Assembly (NCBI GenBank): GCA_019420545.1
Contig: JAHZGZ010000089.1
Coordinates: 420 to 16,125, forward strand
Origin: Bacteroidales bacterium
GTDB lineage: Bacteria; Bacteroidota; Bacteroidia; Bacteroidales; Muribaculaceae
Direction: 5' to 3'
DNA: 15,706 nt
This document shows, one piece after another, positions 9,601 to 15,468 of the stretch. Made by a program: the position numbers and the translations under genes. Below the pieces are notes generated by a model. That model was not told where the DNA came from. It ran no database searches and saw nothing but the letters and a program-made list of their open reading frames with translations. How positions within the stretch are numbered: the stretch's first letter is position 1; the number at the start of each line of letters is the position of its first letter.

Positions 9601-10354
9601 CGAGTTTGCTCGACGGAAGTTCGATATGCAGATTGTCGACTGTAAGCAGGGTATCTGACACTCTTGCCTGTCCCGACAGTGAGTTAAGGGTCAGACCGGA
9701 GCGTTCTGTGGCGGCAAGGCGACGCAGATCGGCCACATAGCAGTCGTTACTTACGCGCGGCAGCCTCACATCGGCCTTTATATCACTAAGTTCCAGATGG
9801 TTGAAATCTATCTTTCCGGAATCAGATGCCGGTTCCGACATGACATCGTAGGTAAGCCGACTGCGACGTATAACAATGTTGTCAATGGCGAGGTCGTAGG
9901 CTGTTGGCGGCTTATTCTTGTCGCGCGGCTTCAGATGGTCGATAATAGGCTGTATGTTGAGCGCCGCCGATGCCGAATCACGGCTCAGCCTGGCATCGAG
10001 GCCGATAATCTCGGCATAGGAAAATACAATCCGGCGGTTGAGCAGAAGTTTGCCAAGCCGCACACCGGCTCCGAGACGCTGCACCTTCAGCGCGGTATCG
10101 CCGGGGGCCACACAAATGCTCACACCATGAAGCGTGACCTTGTTGAACGGGGTGATTTCGGCACTCTCTATATGCACCGGCACGCCGAGCAGGGCCGACA
10201 GCTCTTCGCGTCCGCGTTCGGCGATGGCATGCTGTACTCCAGGCAGCGACAACACGGCATATGTAACCGAAGGCACCACCAGAGCAAGAAGCACCAGTGT
10301 AACCAGTATAGTACGGAGTATTTTATAGAAAAGTGTCATCCGGGAACTCGTCAT
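6593..10354 (-). pseudogene. tamB: tamB-like gene, 5' part (translocation/assembly module protein), truncated by frameshift
   Basis: Large envelope protein, 1,253 aa before a premature TAA at 6593-6595. Residues about 12-34 form a single hydrophobic anchor, followed by a long periplasmic region of repeated beta-rich AsmA/TamB-like segments, the type that forms a groove across the periplasm. Family roles are outer-membrane protein assembly and/or phospholipid transport to the outer membrane. The frame ends EDLRMFADPGKL, where relatives continue through a G-x-Y-x-[LI]-x-x-G-x-Y-x-F strand into the conserved C-terminal domain found in the next frame. A TAACTTTG -7 box lies 26 bases upstream of the ATG at 10354; a second Met codon at 10339 is an alternative start. 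The truncated product lacks the C-terminal domain and would probably be non-functional if the shift is real. Nearly the whole length is otherwise open, arguing for a recent lesion or an error. Confidence 0.85.
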
Positions 10355-10379
10355 GCGCTGCTAACACCGCATGCTGACA

Positions 10380-10387
10380 CAAAGTTA
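10380..10387 (-). promoter_or_regulatory. Putative -7 promoter element of tamB
   Basis: The minus strand reads TAACTTTG, an exact match to TAnnTTTG, placing the start of transcription about 20 bases before the tamB ATG. The only nearby -33 candidate is TTG at 10413-10415, 25 bases away, which is longer than usual. It suggests tamB can be transcribed apart from the upstream aromatic operon. Confidence 0.4.
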
Positions 10388-10448
10388 AGCATCTTCCACG
10401 AAATTACAGGGGCAACATGCCGCAAATTTGCCGTTCACACGCCTGAAT

Positions 10449-11132
10449 TCACCTTATGGACGGGTTGCGCTCGATATACTCGTCGATAGTATAGTTGATG
10501 AAGTCGTTGAAGCGCTTTGCCTGCCGCATGGCGGGGCGCAATGCCTCGGCAAGATCGTCACGGAGCATGAATTCCTCGCTCAGACGGCCCGTGCAACAGA
10601 AATCCTTCGGGCGCACATAATCTATGTATTCCCACTCCTTGGGAAAACCTTTCGGCGCTGTCTTCAGCATATTCTCGCCCACCGTCTGATACTCGCCACG
10701 GAACTCTTCCGACTCGACAATCGAGCGGTACTCGTCTATCTCGTCGTAGATACTGCGGCGTATCTCCCTTACAAGAGGCGACGGGAGGCACACCGTACCT
10801 GCCGCAACAAAGCAATTGTCAGGCTCGATATGCAGGTAATACCCACAGCGCATCGACTTCTTGCCAAGCGGCGGATTGATGAAAATGCCGATATGCGTCT
10901 TATATGGAGTCTTGTCGGCCGAAAAGCGAGTGTCGCGGTATATGCGGTAGGTGCAGTCGGACGCACCAAGCCGCGAGGCCTCCGGATCAGCCTCGGCCAC
11001 AACCGCAATCAGCTCCTCGGCGAGCTGTTCCACGCGCTTTTTCACCCGCAGATACCACTCCTTATTAGCATTGAACCATTCCCTGTCATTGTGCGCCCTC
11101 AGCCCGCGCAAAAACTCCAGTATCTCTTTCAT
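10449..11132 (-). CDS. DUF2461 (TIGR02453-type) family protein
   Basis: A conserved cytoplasmic-looking protein of 227 aa with no signal peptide or membrane segment. It shows the family signatures: an N-terminal FLRGLRAHNDREWFNANKEWY segment (residues 7-27), the core RIYRDTRFSADKTPYKTHIG (63-82), and a C-terminal FNDFINYTID region. The biochemical function of DUF2461 is not known to me, and I do not assign one. Its ATG is 10 bases after the tyrA stop, so it is probably transcribed as the last gene of the Phe/Tyr operon. The 94-base gap downstream holds a separate tamB promoter candidate. Membership in the operon need not mean a role in amino acid synthesis. Confidence 0.85.
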   Translation of the reverse strand: MKEILEFLRGLRAHNDREWFNANKEWYLRVKKRVEQLAEELIAVVAEADPEASRLGASDCTYRIYRDTRFSADKTPYKTHIGIFINPPLGKKSMRCGYYLHIEPDNCFVAAGTVCLPSPLVREIRRSIYDEIDEYRSIVESEEFRGEYQTVGENMLKTAPKGFPKEWEYIDYVRPKDFCCTGRLSEEFMLRDDLAEALRPAMRQAKRFNDFINYTIDEYIERNPSIR

Positions 11133-11142
11133 ATCCAGATTA

Positions 11143-11916
11143 TCAGGCGAGGTTGCGGCGCACGCGGGCGAGGTAGTCGGCCATGGCGGCGGAGTCGCGG
11201 CGCTCGACTATCGACTGAAGCTCGGAAAGCTGCTCGCGTATTTTTTCGAGCTGATGAGGAGTGTTGGGATTGAACAGGATCTCGCTGAGCAGGTAGTCGT
11301 CCTCGCTCATAAGGCCGTCGGCGATCGCCTTGTGGCGCTTGAAGGTGGTGCCCGGGGCCGACTGATGCTTCATGCACCCGGCAAACACAAGAGTGGAGGC
11401 AAAGGGTATCGACAGCGAATAGGCGATAGTCTCGTCATGCTCGCTGAACGTGTACTCCTCGATATGCAGATGCAGCTCGTTGTACAGGTCCTTGAAAAAT
11501 ACCTTGCCGAGGTGATCGCTCTCGCTTATGATTATGGCGTTCTCGTTGCTGAGATTGCTGAGCGAGGCAAACGTAGGGCCGAACATCGGATGAGTCGATA
11601 CAAACGGATGGCCGCATCCGGCATAAAACTCAGGCAATCCGGTCTTTACCGACGCGATATCGCTCAGTATGCACCCTTTCGGCAGATGCGGCAGCACAGC
11701 CTTGAAGGCATCAAGGGTATATTTTACGGTAGCGGCGTTGATCACCATGTCGGGGGCAAAGTCATCCACCTCGTCGAAGCGGCTGAAACGTCGGCAGTTG
11801 AAGGTAAAGAGCAGGCGCTTCGGGTCGGTGTCGATAATCGCCACCTCATGCTTGCCGGAAAGCACGTCGCAAAAGAACGAGCCCATTTTTCCGGCACCTA
11901 TAATAAGTATTCTCAT
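11143..11916 (-). CDS. tyrA: Prephenate dehydrogenase
   Basis: Oxidatively decarboxylates prephenate to 4-hydroxyphenylpyruvate, the tyrosine-specific step. The 257-aa protein opens with a Rossmann fold: MRILIIGAGKMG has the GxGxxG loop at residues 7-12, and an acidic residue ends the second strand (D30), which favours NAD over NADP. The prephenate dehydrogenase signature STHPMFGPT (107-115) contains the conserved H109. The all-helical C-terminal dimer domain follows, and there is no ACT or chorismate mutase domain. The frame is open to an ATG at 11964, but that start lies inside a hairpin and adds 16 unconserved residues before the Rossmann strand, so ATG 11916 is chosen. It follows the DAHP synthase-chorismate mutase gene after 60 bases and precedes DUF2461 by 10 bases. 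Confidence 0.9.
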   Translation of the reverse strand: MRILIIGAGKMGSFFCDVLSGKHEVAIIDTDPKRLLFTFNCRRFSRFDEVDDFAPDMVINAATVKYTLDAFKAVLPHLPKGCILSDIASVKTGLPEFYAGCGHPFVSTHPMFGPTFASLSNLSNENAIIISESDHLGKVFFKDLYNELHLHIEEYTFSEHDETIAYSLSIPFASTLVFAGCMKHQSAPGTTFKRHKAIADGLMSEDDYLLSEILFNPNTPHQLEKIREQLSELQSIVERRDSAAMADYLARVRRNLA

Positions 11917-11936
11917 CGGGTTAACACAAATTTTAT

Positions 11937-11977
11937 GGCATGTACGCGGCAAATCCGCGTACATGCCTTTTCTTTTT
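11937..11977 (+). terminator. Perfect 13-bp hairpin before tyrA, with T-run on the plus strand
   Basis: GGCATGTACGCGG (11937-11949) and CCGCGTACATGCC (11955-11967) are exact inverse complements around a CAAAT loop. On the plus strand the stem is followed by TTTTCTTTTTT (11968-11978), the form of an intrinsic terminator running against the operon. In the operon direction the stem is preceded by A residues and followed by ATAAAATTTG, with no T-run. There it is more likely an mRNA stabilising or processing element 20 bases before the tyrA start. Confidence 0.75.
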
Positions 11978-13056
11978 TAACGTGTACGGTCGTTGAATAT
12001 TTCAATCTGCTGTCGCACCGACTCCTCGTGGATGGCAGAGAGCACGTTGCGCATGAATTCTCCCGACATTCCCATCTCCTCGGCCAGACGTGCGCGGGTC
12101 TGCATTATCTCGTCGTGGCGGCCGATCTGGAGCACGGGCATGCGGTGTTCCTTCTTGTACTGGCCTATCTCGCGCGACACGCGCATACGCTTGTTGAGCA
12201 CTTCAAGGAGTTCGTTGTCAAGTTCATCGATCTGCTGGCGCAGGAGGGTAAGGCTTTCGGTAGTCACGGTAGCGTCGCGGAGTACAAGAGTGTTGAGTAT
12301 GAAATTGAGCACATCGGGAGTAATCTGCTGGGCCTTGTCGCTCCAGGCACAGTCGGGGTCGCAGTGGCTCTCAATGATGAGTCCGTCGAAACCCATGTCG
12401 AGCGCCTGCTGCGACAGCGGAGCCACAAGCTCGCGCTTTCCGCCGATATGGCTCGGGTCGGAAATGAGAGGGAGGTTCGGGAAGCGGCGGCGCAGTTCGA
12501 TAGGGATATGCCACTGCGGCATGTTGCGGTAAAGATGCTTGCCGTAAGCACTGAATCCGCGGTGGATGGCACCCAGGCGACGTATACCGGCATTGTACAG
12601 ACGCTGCAACGCGCCGATCCAAAGCTCAAGATCGGGGTTTACCGGATTTTTGACAAGTACTGGGATGTCCTTGCCGGCTTCCTGAAGGGCATCGGCAATC
12701 TCCTGCATGGCAAATGGATTGGCCGACGTGCGTGCGCCGATCCACAGTATGTCGATACCGGCTGCCAACGCATCCTCGACATGCTGGCGCGTGGCCACCT
12801 CGGTAGCGGTGAGCATCCCCGTCTCCTCCTCGACCTTGGCGAGCCAGGGAAGACCCTCGCGCCCTACCCCCTCGAAGCCTCCGGGCTTTGTGCGCGGCTT
12901 CCATATGCCGGCACGGAATATCTTTACGCCGTTTTTGGCAAGTTCACGGGCTGTGGAGAGCACCTGCTCCTCGGTTTCGGCACTACATGGACCGGCTATA
13001 ATGATCGGGTGTATGGCACCGCTTTCGTCAGACAGAATAGGTTTTAAATCAGTCAT
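11977..13056 (-). CDS. Bifunctional DAHP synthase (type I-beta) / chorismate mutase
   Basis: A 359-aa fusion. Residues about 1-255 are a type I-beta (KDO8P synthase-like) DAHP synthase, joining phosphoenolpyruvate and erythrose-4-phosphate at the start of the shikimate pathway. It has IIIAGPCSAE (18-27) with metal ligand C24, KPRTKPGGFEGVG (53-65), LGAIHRGFS (161-169), ISDPSHIGG (198-206) with H203, and ESHCDPD (229-235) with E229 and D233. Residues about 265-359 are an AroQ-type chorismate mutase (LRQQIDELDNELLEVLNKR at 272-290) converting chorismate to prephenate. This domain order is known from Bacteroidales such as Prevotella, where the mutase domain mediates feedback inhibition by prephenate; that control is inferred here. 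It starts 6 bases after the aminotransferase stop, in the same operon. The enzyme sits under a Phe/Tyr leader although its product also feeds Trp synthesis. Confidence 0.93.
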   Translation of the reverse strand: MTDLKPILSDESGAIHPIIIAGPCSAETEEQVLSTARELAKNGVKIFRAGIWKPRTKPGGFEGVGREGLPWLAKVEEETGMLTATEVATRQHVEDALAAGIDILWIGARTSANPFAMQEIADALQEAGKDIPVLVKNPVNPDLELWIGALQRLYNAGIRRLGAIHRGFSAYGKHLYRNMPQWHIPIELRRRFPNLPLISDPSHIGGKRELVAPLSQQALDMGFDGLIIESHCDPDCAWSDKAQQITPDVLNFILNTLVLRDATVTTESLTLLRQQIDELDNELLEVLNKRMRVSREIGQYKKEHRMPVLQIGRHDEIMQTRARLAEEMGMSGEFMRNVLSAIHEESVRQQIEIFNDRTR

Positions 13057-13062
13057 CTTATT

Positions 13063-14229
13063 TCATTTATATGTTTCTTCAATACGTTTCAGAGCTTCGG
13101 CAAGCTTCTCCTCGGTGGCACAGAGCGAGATGCGCACATAGCGGTCGCCGTTGGAGCCGAATATGAATCCGGGCGTGATGAACACGCGCGAGCCGTAGAG
13201 CACCTTGTCGGCAAGCGCCTCCGACGACTCCGCCTCCGCGGGAATGCGCCCCCAGAGGAACAGGCCGCGCTGGCGCGGGTCGAACGTACAGCCGAGCGCC
13301 GTCATGATCTTCTCGGCGATAACCCTGCGGCGAGCATACACCTCGTTGAGCTCGGCATACCACTCGGCGGGAGCGTCGAGGCCACGGGCGGCGGCAAGCA
13401 TCATCGGACGGAACTGCCCCGAGTCGATGTTGCTCTTCACCTTGAGCACCCACTGGATAAACTGCGGGTTGGATGCAAGCATACCCACACGCCATCCGGC
13501 CATATTGTGACTCTTGCTCATTGAGTTCATCTCGATAGCCACATCCTTGCCGCCTTCTACCTGAAGCAGACTGAGCGGACGGTCGTTGAGGATAAAGCTG
13601 TAGGGATTGTCGTGGGCAATGACTATGCCGTGGCGACGCCCGAAATCCACAATCTTCTCAAAAAGCTCCATCGAGGCCGGAGTGCCGGTAGGCATATGGG
13701 GATAATTGATCCACATGAGCTTGATGCGGTCGAGCGGCAGACGCTCCAGCGCCTCGAAATCGGGCATCCATCCACCGTCTTCGGTAAGATTGTAGGTGAA
13801 GATCTCGGCGCCGACAAGCCGGCTTACCGAGGTGTAGGTGGGATAACCCGGATCGGGCACCAGCACTCCGTCGCCCGGATTGAGGAAAGCGAGCGACACA
13901 TGCAGTATGCCCTCTTTCGATCCTATAAGCGGCTGTATTTCAGTGTCGGGATTCAGCTCCACGCCGTAGTGACGCAAATAGAAGCGGCTCATGGCCTGAC
14001 GCAGTTCGGGAATGCCTACATAGGGCTGATAGCTGTGTACACCGGGCTTGCGCGACTCCTCGCAGAGGGTTTCGATTACCTCGGCCGAGGGCATACGGTC
14101 GGGGCCGCCGATGCCGAGCGATATTATGTCGCGCCCCTCGGCATTGAGGCGTGCCACCTCACGCAGCTTGCGCGAGAAGTAGTATTCCTGTATTTCCGAC
14201 ACTCTGTCGGCGGGTTGTATCGTTTTCAT
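13063..14229 (-). CDS. PLP-dependent class I/II aminotransferase, probably aromatic
   Basis: Fold-type I aminotransferase of 388 aa. Features seen: PYVGIPELRQAM (69-80), GSKEGILH (103-110), PDPGYPTY (125-132), the PLP-interacting D207 in HDNPYSFI, the Schiff-base Lys239 in NSMSKSHNMAGWRVG, and the substrate carboxylate-binding Arg366 in YVRISLC. Its place between pheA and the DAHP synthase-chorismate mutase suggests it transaminates phenylpyruvate and 4-hydroxyphenylpyruvate to Phe and Tyr; an LL-diaminopimelate or alanine/aspartate-type activity cannot be excluded. The usual N-P-T-G motif reads PHMPTG (177-182), so the Asn that normally contacts PLP is Met. Start: ATG 14229 (MKTIQPADRV) fits relatives. 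An in-frame ATG at 14262 overlaps the pheA stop as ATGA and would add 11 unconserved residues; translational coupling makes it a real alternative. Confidence 0.88.
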   Translation of the reverse strand: MKTIQPADRVSEIQEYYFSRKLREVARLNAEGRDIISLGIGGPDRMPSAEVIETLCEESRKPGVHSYQPYVGIPELRQAMSRFYLRHYGVELNPDTEIQPLIGSKEGILHVSLAFLNPGDGVLVPDPGYPTYTSVSRLVGAEIFTYNLTEDGGWMPDFEALERLPLDRIKLMWINYPHMPTGTPASMELFEKIVDFGRRHGIVIAHDNPYSFILNDRPLSLLQVEGGKDVAIEMNSMSKSHNMAGWRVGMLASNPQFIQWVLKVKSNIDSGQFRPMMLAAARGLDAPAEWYAELNEVYARRRVIAEKIMTALGCTFDPRQRGLFLWGRIPAEAESSEALADKVLYGSRVFITPGFIFGSNGDRYVRISLCATEEKLAEALKRIEETYK

Positions 14230-14258
14230 TTCTATGGTTTTGTTCGGTTTGGATGGTG

Positions 14259-15143
14259 TCATACCTCATTCTTGCATGAGGTGTATTCGCCCAGAATGCG
14301 CAGATCGTTGGTGAGCGGCCGCACGGCGTCGACAGACTGGCGGTAACGCGAATAACTGTCAAACTCAAGGTCGATATAGAAGCGGTATTCCCACTCGCGG
14401 CCCAGTATCGGCATCGACTGGATTTTGGTGAGATTGATGTCGTAGAACGACAGGATAGTGAGCACTTTCGAGAGAGCGCCCTTGGAATGGGGAAGCGTGA
14501 ACACGATCGACGACTTGTCGATAAACTTCTCCGAAGGACGCTCCTCCCCGGCGATCAGCGGGTCGGCAAGGATGAGGAAACGGGTGAAGTTGCGCTTGTT
14601 GGTCTCGATACTGCGCTCAAGTATGTTGAGCCCGTAGAGCTGAGCGGCATATTCGCCACACACGGCGGCGTGTCCGGTGAGTCCCTTTTCAGCAATCTCT
14701 TTCGCACTGCCTGCTGTATCGAACGTCTCGATCATCTTCATGTTGGGGTGGCGCAGCAGGAACTGCTCGCACTGGCGCAACGCCATAGGATGGGAATTTA
14801 CCTCGGTGAGCTCGTCGATAGACTGCCCGGGGAGGGCGGCAAGGGTGTGGGATATGCGCATCTTGTACTCTCCGACAATCTGCATGTTCGATGCCCGCAA
14901 CAGCTCATGGTTCTGAAGCAGCGAGCCGGCGATGGTGTTCTCTATCGCCATGGTGCCGAGCAGCGAGGCATCCGCTCCGAGTGTGTCGAACATCTCGGGG
15001 AAACTGTCGCACGGTATTGTCTCGATCTCCTCGCCGGCAAAATATCCGCGCGCGGCGGCATCGTGGTAGCATCCCGCCACACCCTGGATGGTGACGCGTT
15101 TCCGGCGGCATACCGCTATATGTTGCTCATCGGTGGTTGTCAT
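14259..15143 (-). CDS. pheA: Prephenate dehydratase with ACT domain
   Basis: Converts prephenate to phenylpyruvate, the Phe-specific step; 294 aa, stand-alone (no chorismate mutase domain, which is instead on the DAHP synthase). Residues about 16-195 are the catalytic domain: VTIQGVAGCYHD (17-28), MAIENTIAGS (65-74), VNSHPMALRQCE (115-126) and the hallmark NFTRFLIL (185-192) with T187 and R188. Residues about 210-290 are a regulatory ACT domain with GALS (222-225). The usual Phe-binding ESRP stretch reads QSMP (242-245), so Phe inhibition may be altered. ATG 15143 is the only sensible start: the next in-frame Met is at residue 52. It is the first structural gene of the operon and lies 25-60 bases after a terminator hairpin and about 120 bases after a Phe/Tyr-rich leader ORF. 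Confidence 0.93.
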   Translation of the reverse strand: MTTTDEQHIAVCRRKRVTIQGVAGCYHDAAARGYFAGEEIETIPCDSFPEMFDTLGADASLLGTMAIENTIAGSLLQNHELLRASNMQIVGEYKMRISHTLAALPGQSIDELTEVNSHPMALRQCEQFLLRHPNMKMIETFDTAGSAKEIAEKGLTGHAAVCGEYAAQLYGLNILERSIETNKRNFTRFLILADPLIAGEERPSEKFIDKSSIVFTLPHSKGALSKVLTILSFYDINLTKIQSMPILGREWEYRFYIDLEFDSYSRYRQSVDAVRPLTNDLRILGEYTSCKNEV

Positions 15144-15163
15144 AGGTAAGAGCTTGTTTATAT

Positions 15164-15205
15164 AACAAAATTCCCGCTTGCCTCGTCGTTGAGGAGCGGG
15201 AATTT
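15164..15205 (-). terminator. Attenuator terminator hairpin upstream of pheA
   Basis: Read on the minus strand, AAATTCCCGCT (15205-15195) pairs with AGCGGGAATTT (15178-15168), an 11-bp stem. It is capped by CCTC/GAGG around the loop AACGAC, with a two-base bulge (CA). TTTTGTT follows directly. It ends about 20 bases before the pheA ATG, after the leader peptide gene, the position of an attenuator. It would also stop readthrough from trpA. Confidence 0.8.
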
Positions 15206-15286
15206 ATATGGTGATGTTTTATTATTGCTATATCAGTGTGATTTTGCGCATGCCATTACCCGCTTCAATTTCCGGTGAAATAGAAG
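15195..15286 (-). promoter_or_regulatory. Pause hairpin and antiterminator segments of the Phe/Tyr attenuator
   Basis: Two alternative pairings involve the segment just after the leader stop codon. First, CTTC-T-ATTTC (15286-15277) pairs with GAAAT-T-GAAG (15272-15263) around the loop ACCG, as a pause-type hairpin with one T-T mismatch. Second, AGCGGG (15264-15259), extended by AAT after one bulged base, can pair with ATT-CCCGCT (15203-15195). That is the left arm of the terminator, so this pairing forms an antiterminator of about 9 bp. The two pairings share bases, and the second excludes the terminator. This is inferred from base pairing alone, without energy calculation. Confidence 0.7.
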
Positions 15287-15321
15287 TAAGAAAAATAGTA
15301 TGCGTAAAATCGAGTCATCAT
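15265..15321 (-). CDS. Phe/Tyr-rich leader peptide (attenuator)
   Basis: An 18-codon ORF, MMTRFYAYYFSYFYFTGN, ending in TGA at 15267-15265. Residues 5-15 hold five Tyr and four Phe in 11 positions, far beyond chance for a random short frame. It starts about 34 bases after the predicted transcription start and lies wholly in the leader of the pheA-aminotransferase-DAHP synthase-tyrA operon. Its likely job is as a sensor: ribosomes stall on its Phe and Tyr codons when the charged tRNAs are scarce. The stop codon is immediately followed by AGCGGG, the antiterminator segment, so a ribosome finishing the peptide would cover it. Either ATG (15321 or 15318) may be used; there is no clear Shine-Dalgarno, normal for this phylum. 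There is no Trp codon, in line with an operon that makes only Phe and Tyr beyond chorismate. Confidence 0.85.
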   Translation of the reverse strand: MMTRFYAYYFSYFYFTGN

Positions 15322-15361
15322 ATTTTCTGTCGTTTTGGATAGTTATCCTATTTTGACACTA

Positions 15362-15392
15362 CAAATTTATAGCAAACTTTTTAATCACGCAA
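15362..15392 (-). promoter_or_regulatory. Bacteroidetes-type promoter of the Phe/Tyr operon
   Basis: On the minus strand, TTG (15392-15390), 20 bases, then TAAATTTG (15369-15362) match the -33/-7 consensus. Transcription should begin near 15355, giving a leader of about 210 bases that contains the leader peptide and the attenuator. A second -7 match, TATATTTG, lies at 15420-15413 but has no -33 partner. Confidence 0.65.
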
Positions 15393-15468
15393 CATTTTGC
15401 CGTAAAAACTTTCAAATATATTTATAAAATTTACCTATTATTAAGGCATCTGCTGTGATACATATAGG

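Noticed and set aside
11917..11964. ATG at 11964 as the tyrA start
   Set aside because: It lies inside the perfect hairpin and adds residues ahead of the Rossmann strand that normally begins the protein.
10951..13047. A 698-codon open frame on the plus strand
   Set aside because: It is antisense to DUF2461, tyrA and the DAHP synthase-chorismate mutase gene and even crosses their intergenic gaps; the translation resembles no protein.
15232..15256. Further tiny ORFs in the pheA leader (for example MACAKSH and MRKITLI)
   Set aside because: They are very short, lack any amino acid bias and lie in the loop between antiterminator segments; there is no reason to think they are translated.
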